From assembly GCA_964617645.1 (NCBI GenBank), contig CAZTYE010000003.1, forward strand, positions 248,001 through 312,000: 64,000 nucleotides of DNA. The letters run 5' to 3'. Below the pieces are notes generated by a model. The model was not told the DNA's origin. It worked only from the letters and a program-made list of their open reading frames with translations, and did not search any database. Position numbers and translations under genes: made by a program. This DNA comes from JADJGC01 sp964617645. Its GTDB lineage: Bacteria; Zixibacteria; MSB-5A5; CAIYYT01. Of the stretch, positions 8,592-16,866 are shown piece by piece. Position 1 is the first letter of the stretch; every line of letters begins with the position of its first letter.

Positions 8592-9953
8592 TTAGTCCTT
8601 AACGATGTTGAACTTCTTGACCTTGCGCCAAAGCGTCGTTCGACCGATCCCTAACTTGCCCGCCGTAATCGAATAATTCCAACGGTTTTCTTTGAGGCTA
8701 CGGATGATATGATCGCGCTGCATGTCTTCCATCGATTGGGTATCAATTCCGCCAGTGGCTGCTTGCATCGGGTCATGACGCTTGACCATCGGCTTCATCA
8801 AGAAGAGACTATCGACGTCGATGACTTCGCTGATCGATAACGCCACGGCGCGCTTGATGGTGTTCTCCAATTCGCGGACGTTGCCCGGCCACTCATGATT
8901 CATCAGCTTGTCACTCGCAGCCGGCGTCAGGCGCTTGAGCGGTTTGCTGAAGTGACTGCAATACCGCGCCAGAAAATGCTGCGCCAGCGGGACGATGTCC
9001 TCGCGGCGTTGCGCCAACGTTGGCAACGGGAGAGAAATGACGTTCAGCCGGTAGTAAAGGTCTTCGCGAAACTTGCCGCGCGCCACCATCTGTTCGAGAC
9101 TTTTATTAGTCGCCGCGATGACGCGGACGTTCGTTTTGAAAGTCTCATTCGAACCCACCGGGCGAATTTCTTCTTCCTGCAACACTCGCAGGAGTTTGGC
9201 CTGAAGCGATGACGATGTGTCGCCGATTTCGTCGAGAAAGATCGTCCCACCGTTCGCTTCCTCAAAAAGCCCTTTCTTATTGTTCGTCGCCGAGGTAAAC
9301 GCCCCTTTGACATGACCAAACAGTTCGGATTCCAGGAGTAGCTCCGGCATTGCCGAGCAATTGATCGCGACGAAGCGGCCTTCGCGGCGCTGGCTGTTGT
9401 TATAAATCGCTTTGGCGATTAGTTCTTTGCCGGTCCCCGATTCACCGGTGATTAACACATTGACTTCCTGCGGCGCGATTTGACGGATCACGTCAATGAC
9501 ATTTTTCATTGCGGTTGAAGTGCCGATGATCGAATCAAAGTTGTAGCTCTCGGCGAAGGCACGCTTGAGGTGCTTGAGTTCGCTCTTCATCCACTTCTGT
9601 TGCAAGGCCTTTTCGACGGTCAAGAGCATTTCCGCCTCGTTGAACGGCTTGGTCATGTAGTCGAACGCGCCGGCGCGCATCGCCTCCACCGCAGTATCGA
9701 CGGTGCCGAATCCGGTTAACATGATGATTTCGGTATCGGGCATCAGCCGTTTAACGGTGCGGATGATATCCGTGCCGTTCCCATCGACGAGGCGCAGGTC
9801 GGTGATGACCAGATCGAACATCCGCTTCTCGAGCAGCTCTTGAGCGCTTTGCCCGCTGTAAGCGCACACCGCGTCGTGACTTTGGCGCGACAGGAGCGTG
9901 CTGATGGCCTGGCAGAGATTGCGGTCGTCATCGACAACTAAGATCGTAGACAT
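8592..9953 (-). CDS. NtrC-family sigma-54-dependent response regulator
   Basis: 453 residues, start supported by AAAGGA. A receiver domain with phospho-acceptor Asp52 (LVITDLRL) comes first. It is followed by an AAA+ domain with Walker A GESGTGKE, Walker B GGTIFLDEIGD and arginine-finger region FREDLYYRLN, and by a C-terminal Fis-type helix-turn-helix (SITAGKLGIGRTTLWRKVKKF). The loop that contacts sigma-54 reads GAFTSA rather than the usual GAFTGA. The protein should activate sigma-54 promoters when phosphorylated by the kinase encoded 27 nt upstream. Target genes are not visible here. Confidence 0.95.
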   Translation of the reverse strand: MSTILVVDDDRNLCQAISTLLSRQSHDAVCAYSGQSAQELLEKRMFDLVITDLRLVDGNGTDIIRTVKRLMPDTEIIMLTGFGTVDTAVEAMRAGAFDYMTKPFNEAEMLLTVEKALQQKWMKSELKHLKRAFAESYNFDSIIGTSTAMKNVIDVIRQIAPQEVNVLITGESGTGKELIAKAIYNNSQRREGRFVAINCSAMPELLLESELFGHVKGAFTSATNNKKGLFEEANGGTIFLDEIGDTSSSLQAKLLRVLQEEEIRPVGSNETFKTNVRVIAATNKSLEQMVARGKFREDLYYRLNVISLPLPTLAQRREDIVPLAQHFLARYCSHFSKPLKRLTPAASDKLMNHEWPGNVRELENTIKRAVALSISEVIDVDSLFLMKPMVKRHDPMQAATGGIDTQSMEDMQRDHIIRSLKENRWNYSITAGKLGIGRTTLWRKVKKFNIVKD

Positions 9954-9980
9954 GGAATATCCTTTCGAGTATGAAACGCC

Positions 9981-11057
9981 TTAGCATAAGTTTTCATCTT
10001 GAGGCAGCGCGACCGTGAACTCGATCGCGCCGAATTCGCAGTTGTGGCGCACGGCGCCGCCGAGGAGACGGGTGTAATGCCGGACCAACGCCAGACCCAT
10101 CCCGGCGCGTCCGGGTTTGGTCGTGAAAAACGGCTTGAAAAAGTTCTCCGATACAGCGGCGGGCAATGGCGCGGCATCGTTTCGAATCGCAATCTCGATG
10201 CGGCTTTCGCGGGGAGTTACCGAAACGGAGATCTCTTTGCGCACCGAAGCTTCGACAGCGTTTTCGATCAACTCCGCCAGGACTACGGCATAGAGCTGGC
10301 GATCGGTCTCGACCAACGCTTCACGCTCGAGACCCTCGAGACGGACTTGCACGTTGCCGCCGGTAGTGTAACGATGAATCAGCGAGCGCAACAAAGGCCC
10401 CAATTCGAAGCGTGCCAACCGCACGATTTGTGGTTTGACCAAGAGCATGAAGCGATCGATCAGGCGCCGCTGACCCTCCGTGGCCGATTCGAGCACTCCC
10501 ATCAGCATCGAGGTGTCGGCATCGAGATGCGGCATCAGAATTTCTCTGAGTTGATTGATCGCGGTCATCGAAGCACTGAGATTGTTGCGCAATTTGTGGG
10601 CAAACGCCGACTGCAAATCATCGGCTACCACTGCGGCTTGGCCAGGTTCCGTTGCTGCCGTGTTGGTCAACGCGCGCGCCGACTCTTTCGGGCTGCGCGC
10701 TTCCGCCGATCGCGCCAAATAATCGCCGAGCGTGACGCACAGAGTTTGACGAAGCGCATCCTGCGCCGGAACCGAGAGCGACTGGTAGGAGCAGTTCAGA
10801 ACCAGACGTTGGCGACGGCCGGGTAATTCGAGATCAACTTGAAGCAACGGCGAATCGCCGAGTTTTGCGTCGCCATCAATGAAGTTCGTCTCGACTCCGG
10901 CAACGCGTAGCAGAGCGCCACAGCGCGCGTCAATGATGTCGAGCAATTGATCTTGATTAGAGGTTTTCGCGAGCGCTTTCAGAATACCGGGCAATGACAA
11001 ACTCGCACCGGCATTATCAACATTCCGATTTTGAAACTGAGTAATCGTCGTGTCCAA
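9981..11057 (-). CDS. Soluble sensor histidine kinase, partner of the sigma-54 regulator
   Basis: 358 residues from a TTG start. No membrane segment is seen, so it senses a cytoplasmic signal. Residues about 20-120 may be a GAF-like sensor domain, but this is weak. The H-box is AFAHKLRNNLSA with phosphorylated His154. The ATPase domain has the N-box ELIENAVEA and the G-boxes FFTTKPGRAGMGLALV. It is the first gene of a two-gene operon with the response regulator (27-nt gap), so the two are almost certainly a cognate pair. The ligand is unknown. Confidence 0.9.
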   Translation of the reverse strand: MDTTITQFQNRNVDNAGASLSLPGILKALAKTSNQDQLLDIIDARCGALLRVAGVETNFIDGDAKLGDSPLLQVDLELPGRRQRLVLNCSYQSLSVPAQDALRQTLCVTLGDYLARSAEARSPKESARALTNTAATEPGQAAVVADDLQSAFAHKLRNNLSASMTAINQLREILMPHLDADTSMLMGVLESATEGQRRLIDRFMLLVKPQIVRLARFELGPLLRSLIHRYTTGGNVQVRLEGLEREALVETDRQLYAVVLAELIENAVEASVRKEISVSVTPRESRIEIAIRNDAAPLPAAVSENFFKPFFTTKPGRAGMGLALVRHYTRLLGGAVRHNCEFGAIEFTVALPQDENLC

Positions 11058-11215
11058 AGTGGCACATCCTGTACGCGGTTGGGGTTCATCCGTGACTTTC
11101 GGCCTTACCGAATTTCATATCGGAACAAGCGGACAAACCTTGAGCGCCCCAGAGTCACTTTTTCGCGATGAGTTGAAACGCGGAATTCAGGATCGTGTGT
11201 TTCGCGCTGAAACGG

Positions 11216-11572
11216 TCATCGCCGCGAGCGCGGCTGCCAACCGAAACGTTCGAGGTCGATCACGTCCCGGCGATCGAACTTAACGCCCTCGGCCAGCAAG
11301 CGCAGCTTCTGCTCTTCGTAGCCGCTACCTTTAGGCAGTGATATACGGCCCTGCTTGTTAATCACCCGCTGCCAGGGGAGGCGGTGTTTGCGGCTCTGGG
11401 TGTGGAGAATACGCACAACCTGCCGGGCAGATCGTGGCTCGCCGGCGAGGGCTGCAATCTGGCCGTAGGATGCGACTTTGCCGCGTGGGATGCGCTTGAT
11501 GATGTCGACGACGCACTGGTGGAAGAGCGTGAGGGTGGCGCGGCTTGTGACGGAGTTTTCTTTCGCGCTCAC
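11216..11572 (-). CDS. atl: Alkyltransferase-like DNA-binding protein (Atl)
   Basis: 118 residues with the C-terminal domain fold of O6-methylguanine-DNA methyltransferase. The active-site motif PCHRV is PWQRV (Trp67 in place of Cys), so it cannot transfer alkyl groups. This is the hallmark of ATL proteins, which flip and flag O6-alkylguanine for nucleotide excision repair. The DNA-binding helix with arginine finger (SARQVVRIL) is intact. Its start overlaps the kdsD stop by 4 nt, so it is the last gene of the KDO operon although functionally unrelated. Confidence 0.88.
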   Translation of the reverse strand: MSAKENSVTSRATLTLFHQCVVDIIKRIPRGKVASYGQIAALAGEPRSARQVVRILHTQSRKHRLPWQRVINKQGRISLPKGSGYEEQKLRLLAEGVKFDRRDVIDLERFGWQPRSRR

Positions 11573-12537
11573 ACGACTTTGCTCTTGAGGATGTCGTGAA
11601 TGTGTATGATCCCAATCGGTCGGTTTTCCGGGTCAACGATTACTAATGCGGTAATCGAATGATCTTCCATGATTTTCAGCGCCTTTTCCGCCAGTTCGTC
11701 GGGCCCGATCAGCTTTGGCTTGCTCGATATGACCGCGCCCGCCATCTTGTGCATGAACTCTTCATTGCGATTCACCAGCCGCCGCAAATCGCCATCCGTG
11801 AAAATTCCGAGCAGGCGACCGTGGTCATCGGCAATCAGCGCCGATCCGAGCCGCTTGTTCGTGATCGTGATCAGCATCTCTTTGACCGGGACGCGATGGT
11901 CGACGACCGGAAGATCGGCGCCGGAGTGCATCAAATCACGCACGCGCAAATTCAAACGCCGACCCAAAGTTCCGCCCGGGTGCAGGCGTTTGAAGTCGTC
12001 GGCCGTAAATCCGCGTTGTTCTTGTACCACCAGCGCCAGAGCATCGCCCAGGGCAATCGCGGCTGTCGAAGACGACGTCGGCGCCAAATTGTGAATGCAC
12101 GCCTCGCCGCTGACCGAGGCATCCAGCGCGATATCACTCTTTTGCGCCAGCGGCGATGCCAAATTGCCGGTTATGGAAATCAATGTGAGTCCGAGACGCT
12201 CGATCACGGGGTAGAAGCGTTCTATTTCGTCGAGATTTCCGGAGCGTGATATCGCGATCACCAGATCATCACGCTGCAGCAATCCCAAATCGCCGTGCAG
12301 TCCCTCGGAAGGATGTAAGTAGATCGCCGGCGTTCCGGTCGAATTGAATGTCGCGGCGATCTTGCGGCCGACGATGCCAGACTTGCCCATGCCGGTAACA
12401 ATCACTTTGCCCGAGCAGGCGAGCACGGATTGGACGGCGCGGACGAAATTCCCGTCGAGGCGTTCGGTCAAGCCGCGTACAGCGTCGGCCTCGTGCGCCA
12501 ACACTTCCTTGGCGCGCTTAATGAGCGGTGATTCCAT
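11569..12537 (-). CDS. kdsD: Arabinose-5-phosphate isomerase
   Basis: 322 residues. An SIS sugar-isomerase domain (VIVTGMGKSGIVGRKIAATF, PSEGLHGDLG, ISRSGNLDEI) is followed by two CBS domains ending DILKSKVV, the KdsD/KpsF/GutQ layout. It converts ribulose-5-phosphate to arabinose-5-phosphate, the first committed step of KDO synthesis. It overlaps kdsC upstream by 20 nt and atl downstream by 4 nt. The presence of kdsA, kdsB and kdsC in the same operon makes the KDO role secure. Confidence 0.96.
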   Translation of the reverse strand: MESPLIKRAKEVLAHEADAVRGLTERLDGNFVRAVQSVLACSGKVIVTGMGKSGIVGRKIAATFNSTGTPAIYLHPSEGLHGDLGLLQRDDLVIAISRSGNLDEIERFYPVIERLGLTLISITGNLASPLAQKSDIALDASVSGEACIHNLAPTSSSTAAIALGDALALVVQEQRGFTADDFKRLHPGGTLGRRLNLRVRDLMHSGADLPVVDHRVPVKEMLITITNKRLGSALIADDHGRLLGIFTDGDLRRLVNRNEEFMHKMAGAVISSKPKLIGPDELAEKALKIMEDHSITALVIVDPENRPIGIIHIHDILKSKVV

Positions 12538-13060
12538 CGCGATAAATCTGCAAAAGGTTAAGACCTTTGGCGGCGAGCACGAAGTTGATCACTTCGCGGC
12601 AGGCGCCTTTCCCGCCGAGGCGGGTTGTTTGAAAATGCGCGGTATCGAGCAACTCCGCCTCGGTATCGGCGACGCAAACGGCGAGGCCAACGGTTTCCAT
12701 TGCGACGAGGTCGGGAATATCGTTTCCCACGAAACCGATCTGATCCAGATGAAGCGCGTATCTCGCCGCCAGCTCTTTCAACGCCGCAACCTTGTCCCAA
12801 GCAGTGACTACATCGCCAACCCCCAATTCTCTGCAACGCCGCTCGGTGACCTCCGAGCCGCGCGCCGTAATTACGGCGTATTTCAAGACCCGACCCGATG
12901 TTGCCTTAATGGCAAAGCCGTCGGCGGCGGAAAATGATTTTGCCTCTTGGTTATCTTTGAGGAAGATCATGCGATTATCGGTGAGCACACCGTCGACATC
13001 GAACACGAGGAGCTCAATTTTCGCGATGTCAGCGCTGAGCGGGCGCGATAGTCTCCGCAA
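12518..13060 (-). CDS. kdsC: KDO-8-phosphate phosphatase (HAD family)
   Basis: 180 residues from a TTG start that lies inside kdsA and has AGGAGG about 9 nt upstream. The HAD motif I is VFDVDGVLTDNRMIF, motif II is VITAR and the Asp of motif IV is in FVGNDIPDL. Short C1-type cap, as expected for tetrameric KdsC. It removes phosphate from KDO-8-phosphate. Overlaps kdsA by 32 nt and kdsD by 20 nt, implying translational coupling. Confidence 0.95.
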   Translation of the reverse strand: MRRLSRPLSADIAKIELLVFDVDGVLTDNRMIFLKDNQEAKSFSAADGFAIKATSGRVLKYAVITARGSEVTERRCRELGVGDVVTAWDKVAALKELAARYALHLDQIGFVGNDIPDLVAMETVGLAVCVADTEAELLDTAHFQTTRLGGKGACREVINFVLAAKGLNLLQIYRDGITAH

Positions 13061-13847
13061 GCTGTTTTACCTCCTGCAAGAACGCCTCGACCTGAACGAG
13101 CGGCATTTGCGTCGCGGCATCGGATTTGGCGTTGGCCGGATCGGGATGCGTCTCGAAAAAGAGACCATCGATTCCGACTGCCAGCGCGGCGCGTGTCAGT
13201 GGCGCGACAAATTCCCGCAAGCCGCCGGATGACCCGCCTTGGCCGCCCGGCTGCTGCACGGAATGCGTGGCATCGAAAACAACCGGAAATCCGAGCTGCC
13301 GCATTTTCACGAGACTGCGATAATCGACGACCAAATCGCGGTAGCCGAATGTCGTGCCGCGCTCCGTCAACATGACGTTTCGATTGCCGGAGTCAACGGC
13401 TTTTTGCGCCAGATGGGCCATGTCTTCGGCGGCAAGGAATTGCCCCTTCTTGATATTCACCGCGCGTCCCGTTTTGGCGGCGGCGGCAATCAAATCGGTT
13501 TGACGACAGAGAAAGGCGGGAATTTGTAGCACATCGCAGACCTCGGCAGCAATCGTCGCTTCACGCGGCTCGTGGATATCCGTGAGAAGAGGTAATGCGA
13601 ATTCAGACTTGATGCGAGCGAGAATCTTCAAGGCTTCCTGATCACCGAGACCGGCAAATGACTTTCCAGAAAGTCGATTGGCCTTGCGGTAGGAAGCTTT
13701 GAAGATCAAAGGCAATTCCAATCGGCTGGCAACCCCGACCAACTTCTCGGCAACGGTACGCGTGATCGATTCTGATTCGACGACGCATGGCCCGGCGATG
13801 ACAAAGAGCCGACCGTCGCCGAGTTTGAGATTACCGGCGGTAATCAT
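13029..13847 (-). CDS. kdsA: 3-deoxy-8-phosphooctulonate synthase (KDO-8-P synthase)
   Basis: 272 residues, normal KdsA length. Family motifs are visible: FVIAGPCVVES near the start, IFKASYRKANRLSGKSF, LPLLTDIHEP, QIPAFLCRQTDL and FDATHSVQQPGG. It condenses arabinose-5-phosphate with phosphoenolpyruvate. The Cys in FLCRQ and neighbouring residues are those compared when separating metal-dependent from independent forms, but I cannot settle the class. Overlaps pyrG by 4 nt. Confidence 0.97.
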   Translation of the reverse strand: MITAGNLKLGDGRLFVIAGPCVVESESITRTVAEKLVGVASRLELPLIFKASYRKANRLSGKSFAGLGDQEALKILARIKSEFALPLLTDIHEPREATIAAEVCDVLQIPAFLCRQTDLIAAAAKTGRAVNIKKGQFLAAEDMAHLAQKAVDSGNRNVMLTERGTTFGYRDLVVDYRSLVKMRQLGFPVVFDATHSVQQPGGQGGSSGGLREFVAPLTRAALAVGIDGLFFETHPDPANAKSDAATQMPLVQVEAFLQEVKQLAETIAPAQR

Positions 13848-15535
13848 GAATGCAGATCGAAATCGCCGTCGCGTTCGGCGGTCATCGCCGATTCGGTATC
13901 GAGATCCAGCTCCGGCTGCGACGGATTGACATGATACGCTTTTGCTGCCCGAACGAACTCGCGGAACAGGGGGTGCGCATTGCCGAGTTGACTCTTGAGC
14001 TCGGGATGGAACTGCACGCCGACAAACCAGCGGTGGGTCGGAATTTCGACGATTTCGACTAAGCGGCCGTCGGGCGACACTCCCGACAGGCGCAAGCCCT
14101 TTGATGTTAACAACTCGCGATACGGATTGTGGAATTCGTAGCGATGACGGTGGCGTTCGGAAATCTCGCGCGACTGATAGGCCTCATACGATTTGCTGTT
14201 TTCATCCAAAATGCACGGAAACGCGCCAAGCCGCATCGTGCCGCCCATCTCCGTAACGTCCCACTGGTCGGCCATTAGGTGAATCACCGGATGTTTGAGG
14301 TCGCGATAGAATTCGTAGGAGTGTGCGTCGGTCAAGCCGGCAACGTTGCGGGCAAACTCGATCACCGCGCACTGCATGCCGAGACAAATGCCGAAAAACG
14401 GAATGTTACGCTCGCGAACGTAGTGGATCGCTTCGATCTTGCCTTCGACACCGCGTTCACCAAAGCCGCCGGGTATTAGCAGTCCGTCAATGCCGGACAA
14501 ATAGTGATGCGAACCATGGGTCTTGATATCTTCCGACGACACCCACACCAGATCAACCTTGACGTCGTTTTCGGCGCCGGAGTGTACGAACGCTTCGATG
14601 ATTGATTTGTAGGCGTCTTTGAGGTGAACATACTTGCCGCAAATGGCTATGCGCACATGGTCATCGGGTTTTTTGATCTTGTTGACGATGCCGCGCCACT
14701 CATCCAGCGCCGGTTCGGGGGCATCGAGACTGAGATAATCAACGATGAAGTCGTCAAGCCCTTGTTCGTGATAGAGCAACGGCACTTCGTAGATCGTGTC
14801 GACGTCGCGCGATTCAATAACATTTTTAGCCGGAATCGAGCAGAACAAACCGATCTTTTCGCGGATCGAATCCGAAAGCGGACGGCTGGTACGACAGAGC
14901 AATACCTGCGGCTGAATGCCGATTTCGCGAAGATCGCGCACCGAGTGTTGCGTCGGCTTGGTTTTGATTTCGCCGGCGGTTTCGACCCACGGGACCAGCG
15001 TGAGATGGATGAAAAGCGTGTTGTCGGAGCCTTCCTCGAGCGCGATCTGGCGGGCGGCTTCTAAGAACGGTAGCGATTCGATGTCGCCGACCGTTCCGCC
15101 GAATTCGGTGATAATCACATCATAGCTGTCGTCGCGGCGAGCGAGTTTGCGGATGCGGGATTTGATTTCGTTCGTGATGTGCGGAATCACCTGCACGGTG
15201 GCGCCGAGATAGTCGCCCTTACGTTCACGATTGATAACCGTGAGGTAAACCTGTCCGGCGGTAACATTGTTATCGCGCGAGAGCGCTTGGCCGGTGAAGC
15301 GTTCGTAGTGGCCGAGATCAAGATCGGTTTCGGCGCCGTCGTCAAGCACGAACACTTCGCCGTGCTGGAACGGATTCATCGTGCCGGGATCGACGTTAAT
15401 GTAGGGGTCCATCTTTTGTAGGTTGACCTTCAGGCCGCGCTTCTGTAGCAGCACCCCGATCGACGCCGACGCGATCCCCTTCCCGAGCGACGACACCACG
15501 CCGCCGGTCACAAAGATATATTTCGCGCTCTTCAC
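13844..15535 (-). CDS. pyrG: CTP synthase
   Basis: 563 residues. The N-terminal synthetase domain starts KYIFVTGGVVSSLGKGI, with QKMDPYINVDPGTMNP and GGTVGDIES. The C-terminal class-I glutamine amidotransferase has the nucleophile Cys in FFGICLGMQ and the His-Glu pair in QFHPE. It makes CTP from UTP. CTP is the substrate that KdsB uses to activate KDO, which explains its place between kdsA and kdsB with 4-nt overlaps on both sides. Slightly longer than Escherichia coli PyrG, through a C-terminal acidic tail. Confidence 0.98.
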   Translation of the reverse strand: MKSAKYIFVTGGVVSSLGKGIASASIGVLLQKRGLKVNLQKMDPYINVDPGTMNPFQHGEVFVLDDGAETDLDLGHYERFTGQALSRDNNVTAGQVYLTVINRERKGDYLGATVQVIPHITNEIKSRIRKLARRDDSYDVIITEFGGTVGDIESLPFLEAARQIALEEGSDNTLFIHLTLVPWVETAGEIKTKPTQHSVRDLREIGIQPQVLLCRTSRPLSDSIREKIGLFCSIPAKNVIESRDVDTIYEVPLLYHEQGLDDFIVDYLSLDAPEPALDEWRGIVNKIKKPDDHVRIAICGKYVHLKDAYKSIIEAFVHSGAENDVKVDLVWVSSEDIKTHGSHHYLSGIDGLLIPGGFGERGVEGKIEAIHYVRERNIPFFGICLGMQCAVIEFARNVAGLTDAHSYEFYRDLKHPVIHLMADQWDVTEMGGTMRLGAFPCILDENSKSYEAYQSREISERHRHRYEFHNPYRELLTSKGLRLSGVSPDGRLVEIVEIPTHRWFVGVQFHPELKSQLGNAHPLFREFVRAAKAYHVNPSQPELDLDTESAMTAERDGDFDLHS

Positions 15536-16263
15536 CGTGTCGCTCCTCCCTCATCCGTGAGCCGCTGATTCGCTATTTTCAAATCTTCCGGTGTATTCAC
15601 CGAAAGCATAGGTTGGTCGAGAATCGCCACGCCAATCGCAAATCCGGATTCCAGTACCCGCAACTGCTCGAGCGACTCCGAGAGTTCGCGCGGAGTCGGT
15701 TCCAGGCGCGCATACGTCATCAGGAAATCCTTACGAAATACGTAAACACCGGCATGGCCGTAGTTCACGATTTTGCGCTCTGCTCTCATTATCGGCTGCC
15801 GCGAGAAGTCAATCGCGCGACCGTGTTCGGAAACCGCTACCTTGACGAGGTTCGGATCGTCGAGGTCGTCATCAGAAATCGGAAACGCCAGCGTCGACAT
15901 GTGCAGCGCGATGTCTAACTCGATCATCCGCACAGTCGCGTCGATTTGTTCCGGCGCCAAACTCACTTCATCACCTTGCACATTGACGACAATATCACAA
16001 GATAATTCTCCGGCGGCTGCTGCACACCGTTCGGTTCCGTTACGAAACGGCACTTGTGAGTACCAAACCTCTCCGCCATCAGCTTCAATCAGTGATTTGA
16101 TCCTCGGTTCATCTGTGGCTACGACAATGCGATCAAATCTCTTGTACGCCTTGGTGTTAGCGTAGACATGACGGATCATCTCGCGACCGTGAATCAACGC
16201 CAGCGCCTTCCCGGGAAATCGCTTGGAAGCCATGCGTGCCGGGATTACGCCGATGATTGTCAC
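15532..16263 (-). CDS. kdsB: 3-deoxy-manno-octulosonate cytidylyltransferase (CMP-KDO synthetase)
   Basis: 243 residues. Nucleotidyltransferase motifs are intact: IGVIPARMASKRFPGKALA at the N-terminus, VVATDEPRI, and NVQGDEVSL with the metal-binding Asp. It activates KDO as CMP-KDO for transfer to lipid A. Starts by a 4-nt overlap with gatC and ends by a 4-nt overlap with pyrG. Confidence 0.97.
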   Translation of the reverse strand: MTIIGVIPARMASKRFPGKALALIHGREMIRHVYANTKAYKRFDRIVVATDEPRIKSLIEADGGEVWYSQVPFRNGTERCAAAAGELSCDIVVNVQGDEVSLAPEQIDATVRMIELDIALHMSTLAFPISDDDLDDPNLVKVAVSEHGRAIDFSRQPIMRAERKIVNYGHAGVYVFRKDFLMTYARLEPTPRELSESLEQLRVLESGFAIGVAILDQPMLSVNTPEDLKIANQRLTDEGGATR

Positions 16264-16547
16264 CGTTCCACCACAGGCGGAACCTTGAAGAAGTCACCAC
16301 TGGTTGCGGGCGCATTCTTCAGCGCCTCGGTGACCGGCAGCGACGGCCTGACGAGGTCGTCACGCAGTGACGTGCTATCCGGTACGGTAGCTGCCGTCGT
16401 TCCGACGTCGCTGGTATCGACTTGCTCAAGCTTGCGGACGTACTCCAGCATTTCCGAGATATCGGCCTGAAAACGCGCGATTTCGGATTCGTCCAGGCGC
16501 AATCGGGCTAACTCTGCCAGCTTGAGCAGTTCTTCGCGACTAATCAT
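16260..16547 (-). CDS. gatC: Asp/Glu-tRNA(Asn/Gln) amidotransferase subunit C
   Basis: 95 residues matching GatC: ISREELLKLAELARLRLDESE, then MLEYVRKLEQVDTSDV, then a flexible tail with LRDDLVRPSL. GatC stabilises the GatA amidase and GatB kinase-transferase that convert misacylated Asp/Glu-tRNA to Asn/Gln-tRNA. It is the first gene of the KDO operon. gatA and gatB are not in the window, so the subunits must be encoded elsewhere. Confidence 0.9.
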   Translation of the reverse strand: MISREELLKLAELARLRLDESEIARFQADISEMLEYVRKLEQVDTSDVGTTAATVPDSTSLRDDLVRPSLPVTEALKNAPATSGDFFKVPPVVER

Positions 16548-16589
16548 TTCCGGGATTTCCCGTGTCCTCCCACGAAAAGCACGGGATTG

Positions 16590-16618
16590 ACGTTAAGGAT
16601 AATTCCGGTAGAAGTCAA
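16590..16618 (-). promoter_or_regulatory. Candidate promoter of the gatC-kds-pyrG-atl operon
   Basis: On the minus strand TTGACT (16613-16618) is followed after 17 nt by TAACGT (16590-16595), about 45 nt before the gatC start. The -10 match is modest. The rest of the divergent gap to gdhA (16548-16866) shows no gene; the only other clear signal is the gdhA ribosome site AAGGAG at 16855. Confidence 0.4.
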
Positions 16619-16866
16619 CAACAACCGCTCGCGATTTTGACGGCACCGGTTTAACTTCTCTCAGGGATTGCGAAGTCCAAGATCAGGATAATCGAAGGGC
16701 AAATTCCTTGACGATAGCCGTGTCTCCAGTTTCTTGTTTGTGAAAAAAGTAACAAGTATGTCGGCGCCCAGAGCAATGACGACGGCGCCACAGACGACAC
16801 AACCACTTTCGGAGTAGCTGAATCATGGTAACTGAAACTCGCACCAACCCCGCGAAGGAGACCAGC

